Below, in pieces: positions 8,801-16,194 of a stretch of DNA of 64,000 nt. Below the pieces are notes generated by a model. That model ran no database searches. It saw only the letters and a program-made list of their open reading frames with translations, and was not told the origin of the DNA. Made by a program: the position numbers and the translations under genes. Numbering within the stretch: position 1 is the stretch's first letter; the number at the start of each line of letters is the position of its first letter. Source of the stretch: Sphingopyxis jiangsuensis (GTDB lineage: Bacteria > Pseudomonadota > Alphaproteobacteria > Sphingomonadales > Sphingomonadaceae); the NCBI RefSeq assembly GCF_016734905.1, contig NZ_JAERPO010000004.1, positions 1 to 64,000 of the forward strand, in the 5' to 3' direction.

Positions 8801-10201
8801 TCTTACCATGCCGACCTCGGCGCGAAGAACCAGCGGCGGCGCATCCACTATCTGCTCGAGGCGGGCTGGAAGGCCGATGCCGCGATTCAGGGCTTCGGGC
8901 GCACCAATCGGACGAACCAAAAGCAGCCGCCGATGTTCCGTCCGGTCTCGACCGACGTGAAGGCGCAGAAGCGCTTCATCTCGACGATCGCGCGGCGCCT
9001 CGATTCCATGGGCGCGATTACGCGCGGTCAGCGGCAGACCGGTGGGCAGAATATGTTCCGTCCCGAAGATAATCTGGAATCGCATTATGCGCGCGACAGC
9101 CTGCGCCAGCTCTATGTGCTGATCGCCGACGGCAAGGTCGATGGCTGCTCGCTCACTGCCTTCGAAAATGCGACCGGCTTGTCGCTGATCGACGCCGACG
9201 GCGGGCTTCGCGACGAGCTGCCGCCAATCACGACCTTCCTCAACCGCATGCTCGCGCTCACCATCGACCTCCAGAACATCCTCTTCGAGGCGTTCGAGGA
9301 CCTGCTGATGGCGCGGATCGAGGCGGCGGTCGCGTCGGGGAGCTACGAAATCGGGCTCGAGACCTTGCGCGCCGCGAGCTTCGTCATCGATGCGCGGCAG
9401 ACGATCTACACCCATCCCGGCACAGGCGCTGCGACCGAATTGCTGACGGTGAGCCGGAAGGACCGGGTGACGCCGATGTCGATCGATGATGCGTTGGCGC
9501 TCGCTGCAGCGCGCGAGGGCGCGCTCGTGGTCAACGCGCGCTCGGGCCGCGCGGCCGTCCGCCTTCGTGCGCGGAGCCTCTTCGATGATGATGGCGAAAT
9601 TCATCGCCGCATCCGGCTGCAGCGCCCGCTCGAGAAACTGAACATGCTTGAGGCCGATTATCTGACGTCGCACTGGGAAACCGTCGCCTCAGGACGCTTT
9701 GCCGAGGCGTGGAAGGCCGAGGTCGCCGAGCTTCCCGAGTTCGAAGCCTCAACGATGCACATCGTCACCGGTCTGCTGCTTCCGATCTGGGGACGCCTGC
9801 CGAAGGAATCCTCGCGCGTGTACCGGCTTCAGACCGATGCCGGCGAGCGGGTTATCGGGCGCAAAGTGTCGGCAGCCTGGGCGGCGGCGGTGACCGGCGT
9901 CGCCGAGGTCAAGCTCGCGCCGTCCGATGCCTGGCGCATGCTGCTCGCGGGCGAGGCGGGCCTCGGGCTCGCCGAGGGGCAGGCACTGAATCGGGTACGG
10001 TCGATGAACGATTGGCGGATCGAGCTCTCGGGCTTCAACGATCTTGGCGTCGAGCGCCTCAAATCGATGGGCTTGATCTCCGAGATCGTCTCGTGGAAAC
10101 TGAAGCTCTACGTGCCGGCAGGGGCTGCTGGCGCCGATGTGTTCGAACGCCTGGTCGATCGATTTCCGATCGCGCGGGTTCTCGAGCGCAAGGCCGCCTG
10201 A
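5846..10201 (+). CDS. Adenine methyltransferase-helicase fusion, strawberry-notch family
   Basis: A 1451-residue protein with two enzymatic parts. The first 350 residues contain an N6-adenine-type methyltransferase: an AdoMet loop EPSAGTGMLA and the catalytic NPPF. The middle is an SF2 helicase with Walker A GDGTGAGKGRQ, a DEAH box (IIFDEAHAMAN) and an SAT motif. The C-terminal half matches the strawberry-notch helicase domain, with AGWKADAAIQGFGRTNRTNQ serving as the arginine-finger motif VI. Such fusions are common backbone genes of sphingomonad plasmids and integrative elements and may act in replication, transfer or self-protection by methylation. The frame is intact. The Toprim gene follows 11 bases after the stop and is probably co-transcribed. 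Confidence 0.9.
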   Translation: MRNILPEAAPGAAASSGAAVPASAAERIIAAAELMQPLLEAGAPFDTGQLREAMVGAFGAGDAEGAWDWKTAYDACEVAQVMLLRRYGGAMAVRSRSDQSRLAMWQRLASRIPTQTRRSEEGQSFQQFSTPLPLAFVAARAASISAGNVVLEPSAGTGMLAIHAELAGARLLLNEFADARADILGLVFPSAAVTRHDAASIDDRLVEGAVPEVVLMNPPFSAAARVDRPMRDVALRHVASALARLRDGGRLVAIVGANCSPEASAFRSGFERLQEQGTLVFSAAVAGKVYAKHGTTTATRLLVIDKVAAEDPTSFVASCGEAPDARTLLQWVEEELPPRSGPPAGAQPIVVPQIAASRGGQRQRDAGRGDPAVPDIGGAVDELDYELVDWTSPEGQLADSIYEPYALQSLRIPLARPHPTALVQSAAMASVAPPKPSYRPRLPTRLIAEGILSDAQLESVIYAGEAHQGHLSGAWNVDDDWDSVGAASDDAEAAVHFRRGWFLGDGTGAGKGRQVAGIILDNWLKGRRRALWISKSDKLLEDAQRDWSALGQEKLLVTPLSRFKQGTPVKLREGILFTTFATLRSQGREGKASRIEQMVEWLGRDFDGVIIFDEAHAMANAAGGKGERGDQKPSQQGRAGLRLQHALPDARIVYVSATGATTVQNLAYAQRLGLWGGTDFPFATRSEFVAAIEEGGVAAMEVLARDLKALGLYAARSLSFDGVEYELLEHALTDEQRRIYDSYAGAFQVIHNNLDAAMEAAGVTCSEHGTLNAQAKSAARSAFESTKQRFFNHLITAMQTPSVVASIKRDLEEGHAAVVQIVSTGEALQERRLAEIPAEEFDDVSLDITPREYVLDYLQHSFPVQLFEPCTDGEGNLSSRPAYDGDGNPIVNREAARRRDAMIEKLASLPPVPGALDQIVQHFGAEAVAEVTGRSRRIIPKTNGDGSVRFAVQNRPGSANIGETHAFMDDVKQILIFSEAGGTGRSYHADLGAKNQRRRIHYLLEAGWKADAAIQGFGRTNRTNQKQPPMFRPVSTDVKAQKRFISTIARRLDSMGAITRGQRQTGGQNMFRPEDNLESHYARDSLRQLYVLIADGKVDGCSLTAFENATGLSLIDADGGLRDELPPITTFLNRMLALTIDLQNILFEAFEDLLMARIEAAVASGSYEIGLETLRAASFVIDARQTIYTHPGTGAATELLTVSRKDRVTPMSIDDALALAAAREGALVVNARSGRAAVRLRARSLFDDDGEIHRRIRLQRPLEKLNMLEADYLTSHWETVASGRFAEAWKAEVAELPEFEASTMHIVTGLLLPIWGRLPKESSRVYRLQTDAGERVIGRKVSAAWAAAVTGVAEVKLAPSDAWRMLLAGEAGLGLAEGQALNRVRSMNDWRIELSGFNDLGVERLKSMGLISEIVSWKLKLYVPAGAAGADVFERLVDRFPIARVLERKAA

Positions 10202-10212
10202 AGGAGCCCCGC

Positions 10213-11247
10213 ATGACCAGCACAGCCGCCGATATCGCACGCCGCCTCGCAGACAATGCCGAGGCGGTGTGCCGCCGCTATCTCTCCAACGGCCGCCGCG
10301 AAGGCCATTATTGGATGGTCGGTGACATAAGGAATAGTCCCGGCCGCAGCCTCTATGTCCGTTTGTCGGCGCGCGGTGAAGGCGGCGGGGCGGCGGGAAA
10401 GTGGACCGATGCCGCGAGCGGCGATCATGGCGATCTCCTCGACGTCATCGCCGCAAGCTGCGGACATACGGGCTTCCGCGAGACGCTCGACGAGGCGCGG
10501 CATTTCCTCAGCCTGCCGATGCCGGATCCGTCGCCCCCTGGACCGAAAGCGAAGAAGGCCGCGCAGGGATCGCCCGAGGCGGCGCGCCGCCTATGGGCGG
10601 GGTCGAGGCCGATGGCTGGCACGCTGGTTCGCTTCTATCTAAATGCTCGCAAGATCATCGACCTCAGGGCCGGGGATCCGCTCCGCTTTCATCCGCATTG
10701 CTTCTATCGACCTTCCGGGGAGGACGAGCCGGGCGGCCCGCCAGCATGGCCCGCCATGATCGCCGCGGTCACGAGTGAGGATGGCCGCGTCACCGGCGTT
10801 CATCGCACCTGGCTCGATCCGGCAACAGTGGACAAGGCCCCCGTCACCTGTCCCCGCCGCGCCATGGGACTGCTGCTTGGTCACGGTGTGCGTTTCGGGT
10901 CCGCCGCGCCGGTCATGGCCGCAGGAGAAGGGATCGAGACTTTGCTGTCGATCCGCGAGCCGATGCCGGCGATGTCGATGATCGCCGCACTATCGGCAGC
11001 GCACCTCGCGGCGATCGAATTTCCGCGTGCGCTGCGCCGCCTATATGTCGCCCGTGACGACGATGGCGCCGGTGCCGGCGCCCTCGCGACGCTGACCGAC
11101 CGCGGCGACGCCGCCGGCATCGAGGTCGTGCCGCTCGAGCCGGAGCGCGGCGACTTCAACGCCGATCTCGTCCTTCTCGGCCGCGACCGCCTTGCGCGGT
11201 CGCTGTCGCGTCAGCTTCATCCATCGGACCGTCATCGCTTTCTCTGA
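10213..11247 (+). CDS. Toprim-domain protein (primase-like)
   Basis: 344 residues with an AAGGAG ribosome site just before the ATG. The N-terminal part has a DNA-primase-like region (KWTDAASGDHGDLLDVI), and the C-terminal part a Toprim fold with the conserved Glu in AAGEGIETLLS and the DxD-type LYVARDDDGAG. This is the virulence-associated E/primase-like Toprim form found in mobile elements. It probably primes or assists element DNA synthesis, working with the upstream helicase. No zinc-binding cluster of canonical DnaG is evident, so full primase activity is uncertain. Confidence 0.88.
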   Translation: MTSTAADIARRLADNAEAVCRRYLSNGRREGHYWMVGDIRNSPGRSLYVRLSARGEGGGAAGKWTDAASGDHGDLLDVIAASCGHTGFRETLDEARHFLSLPMPDPSPPGPKAKKAAQGSPEAARRLWAGSRPMAGTLVRFYLNARKIIDLRAGDPLRFHPHCFYRPSGEDEPGGPPAWPAMIAAVTSEDGRVTGVHRTWLDPATVDKAPVTCPRRAMGLLLGHGVRFGSAAPVMAAGEGIETLLSIREPMPAMSMIAALSAAHLAAIEFPRALRRLYVARDDDGAGAGALATLTDRGDAAGIEVVPLEPERGDFNADLVLLGRDRLARSLSRQLHPSDRHRFL

Positions 11248-11383
11248 CGGCCGCTAGTCGGCCGGAAAGGGAGAGCAGGTGGCGGGAGCGGGAACGGCCT
11301 TGGTGTTCCGGTAATGCCGCGCTCCGGCCTTCGCAGAGGGCGACTGCGGCAGACGGACCGGCATCGCAATGGCGGCGTTCGCT

Positions 11384-11435
11384 GCAATTTTCCGCCGGGG
11401 CCTTTGGGCCCCTTTGCATCGCGAAGCAAAATTGC
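11384..11435 (+). promoter_or_regulatory. Nested stem-loop in the 314-base leader of the DUF2493 gene
   Basis: The gap 11,248-11,561 has no gene. It holds GCAATTTT (11,384-11,391) paired with AAAATTGC (11,428-11,435), enclosing a perfect inner hairpin GGGGCC/GGCCCC (11,397-11,412). A second GC-rich hairpin (CCCCGCC...GGCGGGG) follows. The arrangement resembles the leader of the DUF736 gene near 26,030, suggesting a structured 5' untranslated RNA shared by element genes. Confidence 0.45.
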
Positions 11436-11561
11436 CGCGCGCTCGCCATCCTCCGCTGCGCTTCGGCCCCGCCCTCTGGGGCGGGGTGCGGTCCCGTGCC
11501 GCCTGCCGCTGCCTGTCGCCGCGAAGGCCGCGCGGAGCGCGGCACATTCAGGAGACCTTCC

Positions 11562-12497
11562 ATGACCGATGCCAGCGATCATCGCGACACGAGCACCGCC
11601 GAACCCGGCTCGACGGCCTATCTCCTCCAGGAGATGCAGCTCTTCGGCTACCGGCCCTATGAGGATGAACCCGACCCGCGACCGCTTCCCGATGCGCAGC
11701 TTGCAGGCGGTGCGATCGCCGACATGTTCGACGGACTCGCTGGGTGTCTCGTCGAGACGCGGATCGAGCCCGACCTCGAGGATCTGCTCTGGAACCTCGT
11801 CAATCTCTTCCACCGCGCCGGCGAGCGCATCGAACGCGGGCTCGACGACAATGAGCAGCTGCAGCGCCGACTACAGCGCGAGCAGGATGGCAGCGAAATC
11901 CGCTCGGTCGAGCTCGAGAAGGCGACGCGCGAGGGCATTTCGCTCATCGAGCGTCGCGACGTCATGGAGTTTTTCCGTGAAGCGTCCGCGGAACAGTTCC
12001 GGCTGCTGCTCCGCAAGGCCTGGGCTCCACGAACGGGATCGCGCGTCCGGCACCAGACGCTGACCGCATCGCTGATCGACAGCCGCGACTTCCTCGACGA
12101 GAAACTTCGAAAGCGCGCAGCGGCTCTCCTTCCCGAGGGCACCCGCATCGCTTTCACCGGCGGCAGCGATGTCGGCGAGCATCGGGCGATCTGGGATGTT
12201 CTCGATCGGACCCGTGAACGGCATCCTGACATGATCCTCCTTCACGGCGCGACGCCGACGGGCGCTGAGCGGGCCGCTGCCTGCTGGGCCGAGGCGCGCG
12301 GCGTCGCACAGGTCGCCTTCCGGCCTGACTGGAACCGACATGGCAAGGCCGCCCCGTTCAAGCGCAACGATCGCCTTCTCGAAGCGCTGCCGGTCGGCCT
12401 GATCGTCTTTCCGGGAACCGGAATTCAGGACAATCTCGCCGACAAGGCGAACAAAATGGGGATTCCGCTCTGGGACTTCCGGAAGCGGGGCGGCTGA
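11562..12497 (+). CDS. DUF2493 (SLOG-like) protein
   Basis: 311 residues. The C-terminal third carries the DUF2493 fold: IAFTGGSDVGEH, then ILLHGATPTGAERAA and LIVFPGTGIQDNLA, a Rossmann-like nucleotide-binding pattern of the SLOG superfamily. The N-terminal 190 residues are helical and unrecognised. CAGGAG precedes the ATG. DUF2493 proteins are regular members of this ParB-helicase-Toprim backbone. SLOG domains are thought to sense nucleotide-derived ligands, but no ligand can be read from the sequence. Confidence 0.85.
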   Translation: MTDASDHRDTSTAEPGSTAYLLQEMQLFGYRPYEDEPDPRPLPDAQLAGGAIADMFDGLAGCLVETRIEPDLEDLLWNLVNLFHRAGERIERGLDDNEQLQRRLQREQDGSEIRSVELEKATREGISLIERRDVMEFFREASAEQFRLLLRKAWAPRTGSRVRHQTLTASLIDSRDFLDEKLRKRAAALLPEGTRIAFTGGSDVGEHRAIWDVLDRTRERHPDMILLHGATPTGAERAAACWAEARGVAQVAFRPDWNRHGKAAPFKRNDRLLEALPVGLIVFPGTGIQDNLADKANKMGIPLWDFRKRGG

Positions 12498-12542
12498 TGT
12501 GACGCTTTTGCGTCCATTTCAGGAGATTGGCTCAATCTGGTT

Positions 12543-12570
12543 CTATTTTCCGAATATATTTGAAAAATAG
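12543..12570. promoter_or_regulatory. Dyad with the ATATTCGG word upstream of luxR
   Basis: CTATTTT (12,543-12,549) and AAAATAG (12,564-12,570) are inverted repeats. Inside, CCGAATAT (12,550-12,557) is the reverse complement of ATATTCGG, which also occurs before the first lasso precursor (15,727) and before fecI (25,021). It lies about 165 bases before the luxR start, the right range for an operator or promoter element. Confidence 0.45.
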
Positions 12571-12733
12571 ACACTTGGCCCGCAGTTTCAGATTTTCCCA
12601 AGATCGCCTCGACCAGCAGCGATCAGCCGCAAGCGGCACGGCCAGCTCAGTAAGAGGGCAGGGCCTGCCGCGTTGACGAGGGGCTCGCGGACCGGACTGG
12701 TCGGAAACACCGGCCCGCGCGCCATGGGTCGCA

Positions 12734-13468
12734 ATGCCGACGATCGACGCCGCGCATGATTTCGCGCTCGACGTCTCTCGCGTGAAGAACATGGAGGGTC
12801 TTGCAGACCTGCTGCAGGAAGCCTGTTCGCGAATGGGCTGCTCCTGGTTTGCGCTCAGTCATCATATCGATTTCCTGGCGACGCCGGACCGGGGTATCCG
12901 GGTTCACAACTATCCTGAAGAGTGGGAGCATTGGTTCGACGAACAAAGGCTCGGCGCCACCGATCCCGTCCACCGCGAAAGCCAGCGCAAGATGGCCGGC
13001 TTTCTTTGGCACGACATGAAAACCGAGCGACCCGAGGATGAAATCATCCTGGCGGAGGCGCGGCGACATGGCATCGGCGATGGGCTTACCGTCCCCGCCC
13101 ACCTTCCAGGACACGCGCATGGCTCGGTGTCCTTTGCTTGGAAACCCGGCGCCTTTGCGAGCGCTGACGCGCTGCAATTCGCCCGGATGATCGGCGGACC
13201 AGCCTTCGACGCAGCGCGTCTGATAGCCTATCCAGATCTGGCGCGTGTCGGGCCGCGGCTCACGCGCCGGCAGCGCGAGGTGCTGATCTGGGCGGCAAAA
13301 GGCGAAACCGTCCGGAGGATCGGCCTCAGGCTTGGTCTCAGTCCAGACACGGTGCGCGAGCATCTGCGAAACGCCCGGCAGCGTTATGAGGCGAATGGCG
13401 GCATCACGCTCACGGTGCGGGCGCTTTACGATGGCGACATCAGCTTCGAGGACATCGCCAAGCGCTGA
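12734..13468 (+). CDS. luxR: LuxR-family quorum-sensing regulator
   Basis: 244 residues: an N-terminal autoinducer-binding domain (about 20-160) and a C-terminal LuxR helix-turn-helix (about 175-235). In the ligand domain YPEEWEHWF and GATDPVH match the conserved Tyr/Trp/Asp-Pro positions that hold acyl-homoserine lactones. The DNA-binding part reads LTRRQREVLIWAAKGET...LGLSPDTVREHL. luxI follows 91 bases downstream on the same strand. No clear ribosome site is seen before the start chosen; an internal ATG at 12,791 is the alternative. The ligand cannot be read from sequence. The position next to a lasso locus suggests it controls that cargo. Confidence 0.9.
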   Translation: MPTIDAAHDFALDVSRVKNMEGLADLLQEACSRMGCSWFALSHHIDFLATPDRGIRVHNYPEEWEHWFDEQRLGATDPVHRESQRKMAGFLWHDMKTERPEDEIILAEARRHGIGDGLTVPAHLPGHAHGSVSFAWKPGAFASADALQFARMIGGPAFDAARLIAYPDLARVGPRLTRRQREVLIWAAKGETVRRIGLRLGLSPDTVREHLRNARQRYEANGGITLTVRALYDGDISFEDIAKR

Positions 13469-13558
13469 GAAAAATCACTCGCACCCCCCTATCGTGCTAT
13501 GGCGGGAGGGCAAATAATCCTTCAATTGGAACGCCTCTTTTCAAACGGAGGCTTATCC

Positions 13559-14173
13559 ATGTTGCTTATTGTCGATTCCACCAACCGGGCGCTCGAGCAC
13601 AAGGCGATGCGCACGATGTTCGAGGCGCGCAAGCGCGTCTTCATCGATCTGCTGAAATGGGACCTGCCGGCACTCGCCGGACGGTTCGAACTCGACCAGT
13701 TCGACGATGAGGATGCGAATTATCTCATCGTCACCGATGAAGGCGGCGAGCATCTCGCGTCGGCCCGGCTTCTGCTGACGACGCGGCCGGCGCTGCTCGA
13801 CAGCCTGTTTCCGGGCCTCGTCGACGGCGAGGTGCCGCACGGCGCCGATGTCCTCGAAATCACGCGTTTCTGCCTGTCGCCCGGGATCGGTGCGCGCCAG
13901 CGGCGCATCGCGCGCGACGCGCTTCTTGTCGGGCTTGCCGAATTCGCTCTCGCGAACGGCATCCGCACCTACACCGGCGTCGCCGAACTCGCCTGGTTCC
14001 GCCAGATCCAGACCTTCGGCTGGGATTGCCGCGCGCTCGGCGAGCCCGTCCTTCACGCCAGCCAGGCGCTCGTTGCGCTTCGCATCGATATCGACGGATC
14101 GACCGTCGATAAGCTCGCGGGTGCAGGCATCGTCAGCAATGCCGCCGCGGCCCCCGCTGCGTTCGCTGCTTGA
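13559..14173 (+). CDS. luxI: Acyl-homoserine-lactone synthase
   Basis: 204 residues. All landmark LuxI residues are visible: R24, F28 and W34 in the N-terminal helix region, D46 and D49/50, R70, F84, and E100/R103 in EITRF. The enzyme makes an acyl-homoserine lactone from S-adenosylmethionine and an acyl carrier. ACGGAGG is well placed before the ATG. The C-terminal Ala-rich tail is of unknown use. The pair with luxR gives a complete circuit. The 91-base gap before it contains C-rich and G-rich runs and a CTATCG/CTATGG repeat that might hold the LuxR site, but no convincing lux-box dyad. Confidence 0.92.
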   Translation: MLLIVDSTNRALEHKAMRTMFEARKRVFIDLLKWDLPALAGRFELDQFDDEDANYLIVTDEGGEHLASARLLLTTRPALLDSLFPGLVDGEVPHGADVLEITRFCLSPGIGARQRRIARDALLVGLAEFALANGIRTYTGVAELAWFRQIQTFGWDCRALGEPVLHASQALVALRIDIDGSTVDKLAGAGIVSNAAAAPAAFAA

Positions 14174-14183
14174 GGAGGGCGTC

Positions 14184-15107
14184 ATGATCATCAATCAGGC
14201 TTCTCTCGATGCGGCGCTTCCACGGTCAGCCGCCAGCCACGAAATGATGGCGCAGGGCTATACGATCCTGCGTCGTGCGGCCCCGGCGGAGCTTATCGCC
14301 GCCATCTCGGAGGATCTCGGCCCGCGTTTCGAAGCCACGCCCTTCTGCGAGGGCGGTTTCTACGGCGCACGCACCAAACGCTTCGGCCGACTGCTCATCC
14401 GGTCGCCGCTGATGGCGGACCTCGTCATGAACCCGGCGATCCTCGGTCTCGCCGAACGGGCGCTGGGCAATTGGTGCGACCGCATCCAGCTCAACCTCGC
14501 GCAGGCGATCGAGCTCCACCCTGGCGCGCTTGCGCAGCTACCCCACCGCGACCAGGATCTCTGGCAGGGCGCGCTTGGCGAGGTCGAATATCTGATCAAC
14601 GTCATGTGGCCTCTGACGCGCTTCACCGAGGAGAATGGGGCGACGATCATCTGGCCGCACAGCCATGGCGTCGAAGCGCTCGTCGAACAGCCCAGGGAAG
14701 CGCCGATCGTCGCCGAGGCCCAGCCCGGCGACGCCATCGTCTTTCTCGGTTCGACGCTTCACGGTGCCGGCGAGAACCGAAGCGCCAGTGTCCGGCGCGG
14801 GATCATCGTCAGCTACTGCCTCGGCTGGCTCAAGCCCTACGAGAACCAGTGGCTCGCTTATCCCCCCGAGATCGCGCGGACCTTCCTGCCGGAAGTCTCC
14901 GCGCTCGCCGGGTATGCGCAGCATCGGCCCAATCTCGGTAACTTCGAAGGGCAATGTCCGTCGATACTGTTCGACGGCTATCCCGACCATCCGCTTGCGG
15001 CGGTCGATGCACTGCGCCCCGACCAGCAATTGTTGCTTGCCGACTATGTGATCGCGCAGCAGCCGGGAGGGGAGGGCCAGCGTAGGCGCGGGCCGCTCGC
15101 GGCATGA
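14184..15107 (+). CDS. Phytanoyl-CoA dioxygenase (PhyH) family oxygenase
   Basis: 307 residues, a non-haem Fe(II)/2-oxoglutarate dioxygenase. The facial triad is visible as H121-x-D123 (LPHRDQD) and H193 (STLHGAG), with an Arg at 204-205 for 2-oxoglutarate. The start has a strong GAGGAGG and sits ten bases after luxI, while its stop overlaps the gntR start, so it belongs to a luxI-phyH-gntR operon. The substrate is unknown: candidates are the acyl chain or lactone of the signal, or side chains of the lasso peptide. I recall luxI-phyH neighbours in other sphingomonads, which favours a quorum-sensing role, but cannot check this here. Confidence 0.85.
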   Translation: MIINQASLDAALPRSAASHEMMAQGYTILRRAAPAELIAAISEDLGPRFEATPFCEGGFYGARTKRFGRLLIRSPLMADLVMNPAILGLAERALGNWCDRIQLNLAQAIELHPGALAQLPHRDQDLWQGALGEVEYLINVMWPLTRFTEENGATIIWPHSHGVEALVEQPREAPIVAEAQPGDAIVFLGSTLHGAGENRSASVRRGIIVSYCLGWLKPYENQWLAYPPEIARTFLPEVSALAGYAQHRPNLGNFEGQCPSILFDGYPDHPLAAVDALRPDQQLLLADYVIAQQPGGEGQRRRGPLAA

Positions 15108-15727
15108 GCCCCGGCGCCACGATGGAGCGGGTCTATCTGGATCTGAAGGCGCGTATCCTGTCGGGTGCTTATCCGCCGGGCACCCGGCTCGAGGCGGTGC
15201 AGCTCTCGCGGTCGCTCGCCGCGAGCGCTACGCCCGTCCGCGATGCGCTGTATCGTCTCTCGGGCGAGCGGATCATCGAGAGCTGGCATCAGGAGGGGTT
15301 CCGGCAGCCATTTCTCAGCGAGGCCGATCTGGTCGATCTCTATGGCTGGGCCGGCGCATTGCTCTCGATGGCCTTGAAGGGAAGGTTGCCGCGGCCCGAT
15401 TTGCCCGGCGGGCTGATCGAGCTCGCGTCGTACGACTCATATCCCGAGTCGATCGAACACCTCTTCAGAACCATCGCAATCGGCAGCCCGAATGGCGAAC
15501 TTCGCGCCGCGATCGTCAATGTTGTCGAGCGAAGCATGACAATTCGTGGGATCGAGGCTCGCGTCGATGAGTCCGCCGCCGATGCGCTGGCCGCGATGTC
15601 GGAGGATTATCGCTTCGGGCGCTGGAGCGCTTTGCGCAGCAAAATCACACGCTTCCACCGCCGGCGGGCCACCTTCGCAGGTCGTGTCGCGGCCGAGATC
15701 CGCAAGCGGTCGGAGCCGCTTCGATAA
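15104..15727 (+). CDS. GntR-family transcription regulator
   Basis: 207 residues. The first 70 form a GntR winged helix (ILSGAYPPGTRLEAVQLSRSLAASATPVRDALYRL), followed by an all-helical domain that resembles a shortened FCD ligand domain. The ATG overlaps the phyH stop (ATGA), implying coupling. The lasso precursor starts 97 bases after its stop and two inverted repeats lie in between, so this protein is a likely direct regulator of the lasso genes. The ligand is unknown. A metal-binding FCD triad is not evident. Confidence 0.85.
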   Translation: MSPGATMERVYLDLKARILSGAYPPGTRLEAVQLSRSLAASATPVRDALYRLSGERIIESWHQEGFRQPFLSEADLVDLYGWAGALLSMALKGRLPRPDLPGGLIELASYDSYPESIEHLFRTIAIGSPNGELRAAIVNVVERSMTIRGIEARVDESAADALAAMSEDYRFGRWSALRSKITRFHRRRATFAGRVAAEIRKRSEPLR

Positions 15728-15765
15728 TATTCGGAGAATATGGGTCGTATAAAATTCCTATACGA
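15727..15765. promoter_or_regulatory. Two palindromes in front of the lasso precursor genes
   Basis: ATATTC-GGA-GAATAT (15,727-15,741) and TCGTATA-N7-TATACGA (15,745-15,765) are both perfect inverted repeats, 60-98 bases before the first precursor ATG. The second has the GTAT...ATAC form expected for GntR-type operators. The first shares ATATTCGG with sites before luxR and fecI. Both are candidate operators controlling precursor transcription. Confidence 0.6.
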
Positions 15766-15824
15766 GCGGTGAGCCTTAGCTTTCGAGGTGCCGCAATTCC
15801 GCGGCATATTGGAAGGAAGCGATC

Positions 15825-15947
15825 ATGGACCGCGAAACCAATGAACTGATCGAGCTCGGCAGCGTCAGCGCCGACACCGCCGGCGACTTCGGTATCGGCA
15901 CCGAAGCCAATGGCAAGGTCAAGCTCCCCGGCCTCAGCATCGACTGA
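15825..15947 (+). CDS. Lasso peptide precursor A1 (40 aa)
   Basis: A short gene with a GGAAGGAAG ribosome site. The leader fits the lasso pattern LxxxGxxxxxTxG: Leu8, Gly12 and the key Thr18 at position -2, with the core starting at Gly20. The predicted core begins GDFGIGTE, so Gly1 can be linked to Glu8 in an 8-residue macrolactam ring, leaving a 13-residue tail ending in SID. The leader is only 19 residues and lacks the Tyr and Pro often seen at -17 and -14. It lies directly before a second precursor and the B and C enzymes. Function of the mature peptide is unknown. Confidence 0.88.
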   Translation: MDRETNELIELGSVSADTAGDFGIGTEANGKVKLPGLSID

Positions 15948-15954
15948 CCCGGGC

Positions 15955-15983
15955 GCCGGGGGCCAGCGCGCCTGGTCCCCGGC
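15955..15983 (+). terminator. Stem-loop between the two precursor genes
   Basis: GCCGGGG pairs with CCCCGGC, then after a G/T mismatch CCAG pairs with CTGG around a 5-base loop. It lacks a T-run, so it more likely protects the A1 message or attenuates read-through into A2 and the enzyme genes than fully terminates. Such hairpins after precursor genes help make more precursor than enzyme. Confidence 0.5.
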
Positions 15984-16019
15984 AGGCCGCTCTCCATGAT
16001 CCCAATCGAGGAAGTGAAG

Positions 16020-16142
16020 ATGGAACGCGAACCCAATGACCTCGTCGAGCTCGGCACCGTCACCGCGGACACCGCGGGCGACTGGGGCCCTCCGTTCGAG
16101 CCCGCCGGCCGCATGCCGCGCGCTGCGATCGAGCAGGACTGA
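16020..16142 (+). CDS. Lasso peptide precursor A2 (40 aa)
   Basis: A second precursor of exactly the same length. The leader is nearly identical to that of A1 (LVELGTVTADTAG against LIELGSVSADTAG), with Thr18 at -2. The core begins GDWGPPFE, again giving a Gly1-Glu8 ring, here with two prolines and aromatic Trp3 and Phe7, and has a 13-residue tail with two arginines (after GR and PR). Shared leaders with diverged cores indicate duplication and diversification, both products being processed by the same B and C proteins. Confidence 0.88.
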   Translation: MEREPNDLVELGTVTADTAGDWGPPFEPAGRMPRAAIEQD

Positions 16143-16194
16143 GCAGGCGTCGGGAGCGGCCTGGCGGTCGCTCCCGATCCTGCCGCTATTGTGG

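Noticed and set aside
8186-9673. 495-codon minus-strand frame inside the helicase gene
   Set aside because: Arg/Asp-rich mirror translation of the helicase; no start signal or motif.
13469-13558. Possible lux box between luxR and luxI
   Set aside because: CTATCG and CTATGG form a direct, not inverted, repeat; no convincing dyad of 18-20 bases, so not called as a feature.
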